DNA of 64,000 bases from UBA935 sp031556725 (GCA_031556725.1 JAVBSL010000002.1:1-64000), one strand, 5' to 3'; positions 38,049-45,309 are shown, numbered from the stretch's first letter. Translations and numbers: made by a program. The notes: generated by a model not told the origin, from the letters alone.

Positions 38049-38904
38049 TGAATGGGAAAAAATCGGTTATCTGCAGGAAAATTTTAAATTATTTCATTTA
38101 AATGATGGTGGTATGCGCAGTTTTGACTGGCACTATCATGATTTTCATAAGGTTCTCTGGCTGGTGTCGGGAAAAGTACATTATCATGTGGAAGGCAAAG
38201 AATATGAGCTGAGACCTTACGATATCCTGCTAATCAGAAAAGGTGAAATCCATAAGCCGGAGGTAGACTTTGCAAAGCCTTATGAGCGGTATATTTTATA
38301 TATCTCGGATCAATACCTGACGGATCGTGTTCGCTGGGGGGAAGACCTTGGCCGTTGCTTTGAAGTTGCCGGGGAGAAGTCTGAGAATCTGGCCAGAATA
38401 GGAGCTATGGATGGTGACGCACTGCTGGCGATTCTTAAGCAACTGGAAATGAGTGGGGAAGAAGAGGCGTTTGCAGGGGAGCTGTTTTCAGAGGTATTGT
38501 TCCTGCAGTTTATGATTAATTTGAATCGTATTTGCCTGAAAGAAGAAAATGCTGTTTTCGGTGCCAATGCCCGATTTGATAAGAAAATAATTGAAATTGT
38601 TCAATACATCAACAATCATTTGGGCGAAGTCCTGACCGTGGACAGTCTGGCGGAGTGTTTTTTTATCAGTAAGTACCATATGATGAGAAAATTTAAAGAA
38701 GAAACCGGTTATTCCATCCATCAATATATTTTGGAAAAAAGGATTTTAAAAGCAAAGGATCTGATTATTAACGGCGTTCCGGCCACCAATGCCTGTCTGG
38801 AATGCGGCTTTAAGGATTATTCCACCTTTAACCGGGCATTCAAAAGCCGTCTCCGTGCGGCACCCTCGGAGTTAAAAGAAACCTTGTCAAGAAAAAATAC
38901 TTGA
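38041..38904 (+). CDS. AraC-family transcriptional regulator
   Basis: A 287-residue regulator. The N-terminal cupin domain (about 12-150) has SFDWHYHDFHKVLWLVSGK, with a Glu/His-rich start and ILLIRKGEIHKPE. The C-terminal tandem HTH of AraC type (about 185-285) includes LTVDSLAECFFISKYHMMRK and ATNACLECGFKDYSTFNRAF. The inducer is unknown. It overlaps the upstream GH25 gene by 8 nt and ends in a terminator whose arm holds the promoter for ylxM-ffh. Confidence 0.9.
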   Translation: MNNEWEKIGYLQENFKLFHLNDGGMRSFDWHYHDFHKVLWLVSGKVHYHVEGKEYELRPYDILLIRKGEIHKPEVDFAKPYERYILYISDQYLTDRVRWGEDLGRCFEVAGEKSENLARIGAMDGDALLAILKQLEMSGEEEAFAGELFSEVLFLQFMINLNRICLKEENAVFGANARFDKKIIEIVQYINNHLGEVLTVDSLAECFFISKYHMMRKFKEETGYSIHQYILEKRILKAKDLIINGVPATNACLECGFKDYSTFNRAFKSRLRAAPSELKETLSRKNT

Positions 38905-38915
38905 CAGGGTTTTTC
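38880..38915 (+). terminator. Terminator after AraC gene
   Basis: AACCTTGTCAAG pairs with CTTGACAGGGTT (12 bp, one wobble) with an AAAAAATA loop, followed by TTTC. The stem includes the last codons and stop of the AraC gene. Confidence 0.75.
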
Positions 38916-38929
38916 CTGTATAGTATGAT
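38901..38929 (+). promoter_or_regulatory. Consensus sigma-A promoter for ylxM-ffh
   Basis: TTGACA at 38901-38906 (inside the 3' arm of the AraC terminator), a 17-bp spacer and TATGAT at 38924-38929. Confidence 0.8.
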
Positions 38930-38942
38930 AGCAAAGGTGGCA

Positions 38943-39027
38943 GTATGAAGAGAAGTTCTAAGGCGTCAAAGAACGCCGCCTAAGAACAGCTAAAACTTCA
39001 TACGGAAGAATGACATGGTCATTCTTC
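38943..39027 (+). ncRNA. Structured 5' leader of ylxM-ffh (undescribed)
   Basis: The 120-nt untranslated leader folds on inspection into an outer 8-bp stem GTATGAAG/CTTCATAC (38943-38950 with 38996-39003). This encloses GTTCTAAGGCG/CGCCTAAGAAC (38955-38965 with 38977-38987, one mismatch). A separate perfect 10-bp hairpin GAAGAATGAC/GTCATTCTTC (39005-39014 with 39018-39027) follows. GGCGT/ACGCC offers a competing inner fold. I recognise no known riboswitch. A 12-codon open frame runs through the first stem. Confidence 0.5.
38945..38983 (+). CDS. Possible 12-codon leader peptide
   Basis: ATG AAG AGA ... TAA encodes MKRSSKASKNAA. AAGGTGG lies 4 bases upstream, somewhat close. It runs through the first stem of the ylxM leader, so its translation could affect folding. 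Length and basic composition alone do not prove that it is translated; it may be an accident of the structure. Confidence 0.25.
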   Translation: MKRSSKASKNAA

Positions 39028-39050
39028 TGAGTGATTTAGGTGAACAAATA

Positions 39051-39392
39051 ATGGAAAAGATAGTGGAACAGGGTTTGCTGTATGATTTCTACGGGGAACT
39101 GCTGACGGAACATCAAAAGAGTGTATATGAAGATTTTGTTTATCATGACCTGTCTTTAAGTGAGATTGCAGCGGAGTATAATATCAGCAGGCAGGGTGTT
39201 CATGATCTGATTAAGCGGTGTGATCATACCTTGCAGGATTATGAAGAAAAATTGCATCTGATTACCAAATTTATAAAGATTAAAGAAAAAGTAGAAAGCA
39301 TTCATAAACTGGCAGAGGAACAGAACCCGGATAAGGAAGCATTGATCCGGCAGATGAAGCAGCTGTCAGATGACATATTAGAGGAATTATAA
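39051..39392 (+). CDS. ylxM: YlxM-family putative SRP-associated HTH protein
   Basis: A 113-residue helical protein of the YlxM/p13 family, associated genetically with ffh and reported to interact with the signal recognition particle. LLYDFYGELLTEHQKSVYED and YHDLSLSEIAAEYNISRQGV form a sigma-70 region 4-like HTH (about 15-62). AGGTGA lies 7 bases upstream of ATG 39051. A longer in-frame ATG at 39015 sits in a hairpin loop and is less likely. It overlaps ffh by one base (TAATG). Confidence 0.92.
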   Translation: MEKIVEQGLLYDFYGELLTEHQKSVYEDFVYHDLSLSEIAAEYNISRQGVHDLIKRCDHTLQDYEEKLHLITKFIKIKEKVESIHKLAEEQNPDKEALIRQMKQLSDDILEEL

Positions 39393-40759
39393 TGGCGTTT
39401 GAAAGTTTAACCGACAAACTACAGAATGTATTTAAAAGCTTACGCAGCAAAGGACGGCTTTCCGAAGAGGATGTTAAGCTGGCCCTTAAAGAAGTAAAGA
39501 TGGCTTTGCTGGAAGCAGACGTTAACTTCAAGGTAGTGAAGCAATTTGTGAAAGCAGTGGAGGAACGGGCAGTTGGCGCCGATGTAATGAACGGCCTGAA
39601 TCCCGGACAGATGGTCATTAAGATTGTTAACGAAGAAATGGTCAATCTGATGGGTTCCGAAACAACAGAAGTGGAGTATCAGCCGGGGAAAGCCATAACC
39701 GTAATCATGATGTGCGGTCTCCAGGGTGCCGGTAAAACCACCACCACCGCAAAGATTGCCGGTAAAGTAAAGTTAAAAGGGAAAAAACCATTGTTAGTTG
39801 CCTGTGATATCTATCGTCCGGCGGCTATCAAGCAGTTACAGATAAACGGTGAGAAGCAGGAAGTTGATGTTTTTTCCATGGGAGATAATCATAAGCCCGT
39901 GGATATTGCCAAAGCCAGTATCGAACATGCCCGTAAGAACGGACACAACGTGGTTATACTGGATACCGCCGGTCGTCTTCATATTGATGAAGATATGATG
40001 GCCGAATTACAGGAAATCAAAGAAAACGTGGATGTGCATCAGACCCTTTTGGTAGTAGATGCCATGACCGGACAGGATGCTGTTAATGTAGCGGTCGAGT
40101 TTAATGAGAAAATCGGCATTGACGGGGTGGTTCTTTCCAAGATGGATGGTGACACCAGAGGTGGTGCCGCACTTTCGGTAAAAGCAGTAACCGGTAAACC
40201 GATTCTGTTTGTTGGTATGGGTGAGAAATTATCGGATCTGGAGCAGTTTTATCCCGATCGGATGGCTAATCGGATTTTAGGTATGGGCGATGTGCTGACC
40301 CTGATTGAAAAGGCCCAGGCTAATATTGATATAGACGAAGATAAAGAGCGCGAAATGGCTGCCCGGATGAAGAAAGGTAAGTTTGACTTTGAAGATTATC
40401 TGGAAAGCATGAAACAGATGCGTAATCTGGGAGGATTATCCAGTTTATTGGGGATGATGCCCGGGATGGGTAAACAGATGGGCGATATAGAGTCCATGGT
40501 AGATGAAAAGCAGATGGCCCATATGGAAGCAATTGTGTTAAGTATGACCATTGCGGAACGGCGCAATCCCAAACTCTTAAATCCCAGCCGAAAGGCACGG
40601 ATTGCCAGAGGATCAGGGGTGGATATCAGTGTGGTAAACCGTTTTGTTAAGCAGTTTGAACAATCCCAGAAGATGATGAAGCAGATGCCGGGTCTGATGG
40701 GCGGCAAAAAAGGCCGTGGTATGGGAAATATGTTTGGCGGTATGAAATTTCCTTTCTAG
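39392..40759 (+). CDS. ffh: Signal recognition particle protein Ffh
   Basis: A 455-residue SRP54 GTPase that binds signal sequences and targets proteins to the membrane. The N domain is about 1-85. The G domain has the P-loop GLQGAGKTTTTAKIA, DTAGRLH and SKMDGDTRGGAAL. The Met-rich M domain (about 300-445) has GMMPGMGKQMGD and ends with multiple Met/Gly. The start overlaps the ylxM stop codon (TAATG). No SRP RNA gene was seen nearby. Confidence 0.97.
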   Translation: MAFESLTDKLQNVFKSLRSKGRLSEEDVKLALKEVKMALLEADVNFKVVKQFVKAVEERAVGADVMNGLNPGQMVIKIVNEEMVNLMGSETTEVEYQPGKAITVIMMCGLQGAGKTTTTAKIAGKVKLKGKKPLLVACDIYRPAAIKQLQINGEKQEVDVFSMGDNHKPVDIAKASIEHARKNGHNVVILDTAGRLHIDEDMMAELQEIKENVDVHQTLLVVDAMTGQDAVNVAVEFNEKIGIDGVVLSKMDGDTRGGAALSVKAVTGKPILFVGMGEKLSDLEQFYPDRMANRILGMGDVLTLIEKAQANIDIDEDKEREMAARMKKGKFDFEDYLESMKQMRNLGGLSSLLGMMPGMGKQMGDIESMVDEKQMAHMEAIVLSMTIAERRNPKLLNPSRKARIARGSGVDISVVNRFVKQFEQSQKMMKQMPGLMGGKKGRGMGNMFGGMKFPF

Positions 40760-40803
40760 GAATTTTATATAAAATTTTAAAATTAATTTCGGAGGTGAAA
40801 GAA

Positions 40804-41049
40804 ATGGCAGTTAAAATCAGATTGAAAAGAATGGGACAGAAGAAGGCACCTTTCTATAGAATCATCGTAGCAGATTCAAGATCTCCCAGAGACGGAAGAT
40901 TTATTGAAGAAATCGGCACATATGATCCTAATACCAATCCCAGTACCTTTAAGGTAAATGAAGAATTAGCTAAGAAATGGTTATCTAACGGTGCACAGCC
41001 TACAGAAGTAGTCGGCAAGATTTTCAAGTTGGCAGGCATCGAAAAATAA
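40804..41049 (+). CDS. rpsP: 30S ribosomal protein S16
   Basis: An 81-residue S16. AVKIRLKRMGQKKAPFYRII and SRSPRDGRFIEEIGTYDP are diagnostic. ATG 40804 has GGAGGTG 6 bases upstream, so the alternative GTG 40795 is within the ribosome binding site. It follows ffh by 44 nt and precedes khpA, the common Firmicute order. Confidence 0.98.
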   Translation: MAVKIRLKRMGQKKAPFYRIIVADSRSPRDGRFIEEIGTYDPNTNPSTFKVNEELAKKWLSNGAQPTEVVGKIFKLAGIEK

Positions 41050-41082
41050 CAACTTGTTGGGTAGACTATTGGAGGTGTAGGT

Positions 41083-41310
41083 ATGAAGGAATTAGTAGAA
41101 GTAATTGCAAAAGCACTTGTGGACCATCCGGAAGAGGTAACTGTTACCCAGAAGGAAGAAGGTAAACATATTACCCTGGAACTTCATGTAGCTGCATCCG
41201 ATATGGGTAAAGTAATCGGAAAACAGGGACGGATTGCCAAAGCTATCCGTTCAGTAATCAAAGCAGCCTCAACCAAAGAAAATAAGAAGGTTGATGTTGA
41301 GATAATGTAG
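41083..41310 (+). CDS. khpA: KH-domain RNA-binding protein KhpA
   Basis: A 75-residue single KH-domain protein (YlqC/KhpA). The RNA-binding loop GKVIGKQGRIAKAIRSVIK contains the GxxG motif. It partners KhpB in RNA binding linked to cell size in Gram-positives. GGAGGTG precedes ATG 41083. The usual next gene rimM is separated here by a structured 340-bp gap. Confidence 0.95.
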   Translation: MKELVEVIAKALVDHPEEVTVTQKEEGKHITLELHVAASDMGKVIGKQGRIAKAIRSVIKAASTKENKKVDVEIM

Positions 41311-41323
41311 GTTGGGGTTGTGG

Positions 41324-41530
41324 AGCATCACCCTGGAAACTATGACGGTGTCTGACAGAAGGACTATTCCCGCACACACCGAAGTAAAGAACAATTCAGG
41401 TAATATATTCGCCGCTGTCAGACTGAAGTCTGCCATCGACGGACATATTATCTGAATTGTTTTTACAACGGTGCATTCTGGGAATTATCCTTTTGTCAGA
41501 TACCGGTTCAAGGGTGTTGAGGGTGATGTT
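41324..41530 (+). repeat. Long imperfect inverted-repeat element / structured RNA between khpA and rimM
   Basis: A nested fold covers about 207 nt. The outer stem is 41324-41334/41520-41530 (CATCACCCT with AGGGTGATG). An 18-bp stem lies at 41346-41363/41488-41505, short helices ATTCCC/GGGAAT and CACCG/CGGTG follow, and a 20-bp stem lies at 41387-41406/41445-41464. A small CAGAC-TGAA-GTCTG hairpin sits at the tip. No ORF explains it. It could be a MITE-like remnant, a non-coding RNA or a leader of rimM. Identity is unknown. Confidence 0.6.
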
Positions 41531-41545
41531 GGCAAGGCTATCCAA

Positions 41546-41602
41546 CAATACATAATCAGAACATCAACGAAGCGGAGCGAGTTGTTGGCTGATTATGTAT
41601 TG
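41546..41602 (+). repeat. Second perfect hairpin upstream of rimM
   Basis: CAATACATAATCAG (41546-41559) pairs perfectly with CTGATTATGTATTG (41589-41602), 14 bp, around a 29-nt loop that contains CAAC/GTTG and GAAGCGGAGCGA. No T tract follows, so it is not a standard terminator. It ends about 47 bases before the rimM start. Confidence 0.6.
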
Positions 41603-41649
41603 AAGAGGGGACTGATAAAAGATTAGGGAAGAAAGGTGAGGGTGTTGAG

Positions 41650-42159
41650 ATGGAAGAGAGGTTGCAGGTGGGGATTATATCGTCTACGCATGGGGTGAAG
41701 GGCGAGGTTAAGGTGTTTCCTACGACGGATGATGTGAAAAGGTTTAAGGGATTAAAAAATGTGATGTTGGATACGGGGAAAGATATGGTGGAGTTGGAGA
41801 TTGAGGGGGTTAAGTTTTTTAAGCAGTTTGCGATTTTGAAGTTTAAGGGGATAGATAGTTTGAATGATGTGGAGAAGTATAAGGGGAAAAGTTTGTGGGT
41901 GAATAGAGAAAATGCGGTGAAATTGCGCAAGGATGAGTATTTTGTTGTTGATTTGATTGGGATTGCCGTAATGGATGAGAAGGGCAAAGTACTGGGCACT
42001 TTGACAGATGTGATTGAGACGGGGGCCAATGATGTGTATGTAGTGGATATGGGAGATGGGAAGGAAGTGTTGCTTCCGGCAATTAAAGAATGTATTTTGG
42101 AAGTGAGTGTAGAGAACAGGAAAATGACAGTTCATATGATGGATGGACTTTTGGATTAA
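41650..42159 (+). CDS. rimM: 16S rRNA processing protein RimM
   Basis: A 169-residue ribosome-maturation factor for the 30S head. The N-terminal barrel has QVGIISSTHGVKGEVKVFPT. The C-terminal PRC-barrel domain has YFVVDLIGIAV and VLLPAIKECILEV. GGTGAGGG precedes ATG 41650. Base composition is odd: from 41761 to 41940 I count only six C in 180 bases, with frequent GGG glycine codons, unlike neighbouring genes. It follows a structured non-coding element. The protein itself looks intact. Confidence 0.93.
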   Translation: MEERLQVGIISSTHGVKGEVKVFPTTDDVKRFKGLKNVMLDTGKDMVELEIEGVKFFKQFAILKFKGIDSLNDVEKYKGKSLWVNRENAVKLRKDEYFVVDLIGIAVMDEKGKVLGTLTDVIETGANDVYVVDMGDGKEVLLPAIKECILEVSVENRKMTVHMMDGLLD

Positions 42160-42200
42160 TAATGAAATAAAGGTACAGGATGGGAAAGGATAGTATATAA

Positions 42201-42908
42201 ATGAATTTTCATATTTTGACTTTATTTCCGGAGATGGTGATGCAGGGGTTGAATACCAGTATTATCGGCAGAGCAATCGGGAATGGATTTATTACGCTGG
42301 AAGCGGTGAATATCCGGGATTATACGGAAGATAAACATAAGAAGGTGGATGACTATCCTTATGGCGGTGGGGCTGGGATGCTGATGCAGGCGCAGCCGAT
42401 TTATGATGCTTTTCAGAACGTGAAGAGTAGGATGCGGGAAGATGCATCGGTGCGGGTGGTATATGTGACACCCCAGGGGAGGACTTTTGATCAGGGGATG
42501 GCGAAGGAATTTGCGGCCGGCGAAGAACTGGTGATTTTATGTGGTCATTATGAAGGCGTGGATGAGAGAGTTTTGGAAGAGATTGTTACCGATTATGTGT
42601 CGATTGGGGATTATGTGCTTACCGGGGGCGAGCTGCCGGCCATGGTGATGGTGGATGCCATTGCACGGATGGTGCCGGGAGTGCTTAAGAATGTTGAGTC
42701 TGGAGAAACAGAGAGCTTTGCGGATAATCTGCTGGAGTATCCGCAGTATTCCAGACCGGAGGTCTGGCGGGATAAGCGGGTGCCGGAAATCTTGTTGTCA
42801 GGAGATCATGCTAAGGTAGATAAGTGGCGGTTGGAACAGTCCATTCAGCGGACGAAGGAAAGAAGACCTGATTTGTATCAAAAGTGGGAGGCGGAAAATA
42901 ATGTGTGA
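42201..42908 (+). CDS. trmD: tRNA (guanine-N1)-methyltransferase
   Basis: A 235-residue SPOUT methyltransferase forming m1G37 in tRNA. FHILTLFPEM, YGGGAGMLMQAQPIYDA, LVILCGHYEGVDERV and the knot region DYVSIGDYVLTGGELPAMVM are diagnostic, as is LEYPQYSRPEVW. It is downstream of rimM as usual. The stop overlaps the HIT gene by 8 nt. rplS, normally next, is displaced to 45415. Confidence 0.97.
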   Translation: MNFHILTLFPEMVMQGLNTSIIGRAIGNGFITLEAVNIRDYTEDKHKKVDDYPYGGGAGMLMQAQPIYDAFQNVKSRMREDASVRVVYVTPQGRTFDQGMAKEFAAGEELVILCGHYEGVDERVLEEIVTDYVSIGDYVLTGGELPAMVMVDAIARMVPGVLKNVESGETESFADNLLEYPQYSRPEVWRDKRVPEILLSGDHAKVDKWRLEQSIQRTKERRPDLYQKWEAENNV

Positions 42909-43293
42909 ATTTTGTAAAATCGTAAAGGGTGAGATAAAGCCCAGTGTTGTTTATGAAGATGACATGGTAATGGCGCTTTTAGATATTGATCCGATACATG
43001 AGGGGCATACATTGCTGATACCGAAGGAACACTATCTGGATGCGGATGATGTACCGGAGGAACTGTTGGGGCATTTAATGAATGTGTCAAGGCAGATTGT
43101 CCGGGCAATCAAGAAAACGTATCAGCCACCGGGATACAGCGTAATGCAGAACGGCGGAAAATACAATGATATCGGGCATTATCATATGCACATTTTCCCC
43201 CGGTTTGACAGCGACGAATTTGGCTGGTGCTGTAAAGAAAAGCAGTGGGAATACACGCAGGAAATTGCGGATAATATAAAACATAATATTTAA
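42901..43293 (+). CDS. HIT-family protein
   Basis: A 130-residue histidine-triad hydrolase or nucleotidyl transferase. CEFCKIVKGEIKPSVVYEDD is the typical start with zinc-site cysteines, and HYHMHIFPRF provides the HxHxH catalytic triad. EGHTLLIPKEHY is also conserved. Its natural substrate is unknown. It overlaps trmD by 8 nt and ends two bases before the large palindrome of the GntR/ABC operon. Confidence 0.93.
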   Translation: MCEFCKIVKGEIKPSVVYEDDMVMALLDIDPIHEGHTLLIPKEHYLDADDVPEELLGHLMNVSRQIVRAIKKTYQPPGYSVMQNGGKYNDIGHYHMHIFPRFDSDEFGWCCKEKQWEYTQEIADNIKHNI

Positions 43294-43294
43294 T

Positions 43295-43357
43295 ATGTAA
43301 TAAACAGTATATAACAGTTGACAACAGTGATCAACTGTTATATACTGTTTATTACAT
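43295..43357. promoter_or_regulatory. 63-bp palindrome (27-nt perfect arms) containing the promoter of the GntR/ABC operon
   Basis: The arms 43295-43321 and 43331-43357 are exact inverted repeats of 27 bases with a 9-base centre. Within it, TTGACA (43318-43323) and TATACT (43341-43346) with 17-bp spacing form a consensus promoter reading right. A weaker TTGATC-17-TATACT reads left. The right arm ends at AGGAGG of the GntR gene. It may be the operator for that regulator and a terminator for the HIT transcript. Confidence 0.8.
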
Positions 43358-43373
43358 AGGAGGAATACCCAAT

Positions 43374-43751
43374 ATGAGAATAATTGTTAACAATTCATCT
43401 ATGCGTCCTATTTATGAGCAGATTGTGGATCAGATAAAAGCCATGGTTTTAGATGGTTCTCTTATGCCGGATACGGCTCTGCCTTCAGTTCGTTCTTTGT
43501 CAGCAGATTTGCGGATCAGTGCACTGACCGTAAAGAAAGCTTATGATGCCTTAGAGCAGGAAGGATTCGTTTTAACCGTCCACGGAAAAGGCAGCTTCAT
43601 AGCTAATATTAATTCGGAATTGGCTATGGAGGAGCGGCAAAAAAAGGTAGAAACCAAATTAGAAGAGGCGATTCGGGAAGGCCGAAGCAGCGGAATGAAA
43701 GATGGTGAAATCCGGGATCTTTTTGAAATAATTATGGAGGATATGAAGTGA
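43374..43751 (+). CDS. GntR-family regulator (YtrA subfamily)
   Basis: A 125-residue short GntR protein. The HTH reads PIYEQIVDQIKAMVLDGSLM then LPSVRSLSADLRISALTVKK and ALEQEGFVLTVHGKGSFIA. The effector domain is only a short helical tail, as in YtrA-type regulators, which usually repress their own ABC transporter operon. AGGAGG precedes the start. The upstream palindrome is a plausible operator. It overlaps the ATPase gene by one base. Confidence 0.92.
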   Translation: MRIIVNNSSMRPIYEQIVDQIKAMVLDGSLMPDTALPSVRSLSADLRISALTVKKAYDALEQEGFVLTVHGKGSFIANINSELAMEERQKKVETKLEEAIREGRSSGMKDGEIRDLFEIIMEDMK

Positions 43752-44599
43752 TGCTGAAATTAAAGAACGTACAGAAAAATTATAATGATTTTCAGATGAA
43801 CTGTTCGTTAGAAGTAAAGCCTGGTTTTGTTACCGGTCTGGTTGGTGCTAACGGCGCCGGGAAAAGCACAACTTTTAAGGCTATTTTTGACTTGATCGAT
43901 ATAGACGGAGGAGAAATAGAGCTGTTTGGCAAGGATTATAAACAGATTACGTTAAAGGAAAAGGAAGATATCAGTGCTGTGCTGGGAGTAAACAGCTTCA
44001 GCGGATACCTGACCATAAAGAAAATAATTCCGATCATGAGCAGTATGTATCAGTGTTTTGACAAAAAGAAATTTGTGGAGCAATGTGAATTATTTAAGCT
44101 GCCGATGAACAAGCAATTGAAAGAATTTTCCACCGGTATGCGGGCCAGACTGAATCTGCTGATTGCGGTCAGCCATGAAGCAAAACTGCTGATTTTAGAT
44201 GAACCCACAGCCGGACTTGATGTGATTGCCAGGGAAAAGCTGTTGGATATGCTTCGTGAATATATGAAAACCGAAGGACGGGCAATTTTAATCAGTTCCC
44301 ACATATCCAGTGATCTGGAAGGTTTTTGTGATGATATCTATATTATTCATAAAGGTGAAATCGTTCTTCATGAAGATACAGATACATTAACGGATGAGTA
44401 TGGGCTGCTTAAGGTAAGTGATGAGGAGTATCAGACCTTGAACAAGGCTCATATTGAATATGTTAAGAAGGAATCCTTCGGTTATTTGTGCCTGACTGAC
44501 TGCAAACAATATTATCAGGATAATTATCCTCAGATAGTGGTGGAAAAAAGTGGAATTGATGACTTTATAACAATAATAGAGCAAGGGGGTAAATTATGA
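43751..44599 (+). CDS. ABC transporter ATP-binding protein
   Basis: A 282-residue ATPase. Walker A is GANGAGKST, the ABC signature FSTGMRARLNLL, Walker B LLILDEPTAGLD and the switch His lies in LISSHISSDLEG. The C-terminal extension resembles YtrB/EcsA-type subunits. Starts at ATG 43751 (TGATG overlap) or GTG 43748 are possible. It pairs with the following membrane gene. Substrate is unknown; YtrA-regulated transporters are often involved in cell-envelope stress or antibiotics. Confidence 0.93.
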   Translation: MLKLKNVQKNYNDFQMNCSLEVKPGFVTGLVGANGAGKSTTFKAIFDLIDIDGGEIELFGKDYKQITLKEKEDISAVLGVNSFSGYLTIKKIIPIMSSMYQCFDKKKFVEQCELFKLPMNKQLKEFSTGMRARLNLLIAVSHEAKLLILDEPTAGLDVIAREKLLDMLREYMKTEGRAILISSHISSDLEGFCDDIYIIHKGEIVLHEDTDTLTDEYGLLKVSDEEYQTLNKAHIEYVKKESFGYLCLTDCKQYYQDNYPQIVVEKSGIDDFITIIEQGGKL

Positions 44600-45270
44600 A
44601 AGGTTTACTGATAAAAGACATAGAGCTGACTTTTATAAATAAACAGATGCTGGTGATACTTTTTATTATCGGAGGAATACTTTTATTGTTTGGCAATGAA
44701 GAAAATCGTATTATGGCAATTGCTTATGTTTCTGTTATGTGTGGGGTGATGTCAATCACATCACTAAGCTATGATGAGTACGACCATAGCAATGCTTTTT
44801 TACTAACCATGCCGATATCCAGAAAAATATATACTGTTGAAAAGTATATATTTATGTATGGAGCTCTCTTAGTCGGTTGGATTGTATCAGTAGGTGCCGG
44901 CCTGGCTGTCAGCTTGTATGCTCAAAATGAAATTGTGTGGGGAGAGTGGTGGGGATCCTGCTTGGGTGTCTTTTTCATGTTAAGTATCGTTCTGGCAATT
45001 ATGTTTCCGATTTTGCTGAAATTTGGTGCAGATCGTAGCAGAATGGTAATGATGGGATTTTTTGTTGTAATAATTCTTGCGGTAAGTTTTGGAAAAAAGG
45101 CAATGGAATTATTGAACATTGATATAGCGAAGATAATAAATATTTCAAATAAATTTATAATGGAAGTTAATATTTTAGTTTTATTAATAACAGCCATAGT
45201 AATATTGGGGATTGCAATAGCTATATCTATGGCAGCCAGTATGCGAATTATGAAAAAGAAGCAATTTTAA
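44596..45270 (+). CDS. ABC-2 type transporter permease
   Basis: A 224-residue integral membrane protein with six predicted helices, typical of the short ABC-2 permeases in YtrA-regulated operons. MKGLLIKDIELTFINKQ is a typical start and CGVMSITSLSYDEYDHSNAF is characteristic of this family, followed by LTMPISRKIYTVEKYIF. It overlaps the ATPase gene by 4 nt (ATGA). It ends the inserted operon before the rplS promoter. Confidence 0.85.
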   Translation: MKGLLIKDIELTFINKQMLVILFIIGGILLLFGNEENRIMAIAYVSVMCGVMSITSLSYDEYDHSNAFLLTMPISRKIYTVEKYIFMYGALLVGWIVSVGAGLAVSLYAQNEIVWGEWWGSCLGVFFMLSIVLAIMFPILLKFGADRSRMVMMGFFVVIILAVSFGKKAMELLNIDIAKIINISNKFIMEVNILVLLITAIVILGIAIAISMAASMRIMKKKQF

Positions 45271-45309
45271 ATAATTTTTTTGGATATCATGAAATTCCCG
45301 AAATAATCC

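Noticed and set aside
38945..38983. 12-codon peptide as a firm gene
   Set aside because: Kept only as a low-confidence feature, because the frame coincides with strong RNA stems and the Shine-Dalgarno spacing is short.
41310..41650. tRNA or SRP RNA gene in the khpA-rimM gap
   Set aside because: No cloverleaf, no CCA or T-loop, and no SRP RNA GGAAG..AGCA core motif was found.
41556..42029. Long antisense open frame (157 codons) opposite rimM
   Set aside because: It results from the C-poor composition of rimM, which removes stop codons on the other strand; it has no ribosome binding site or recognisable domain.
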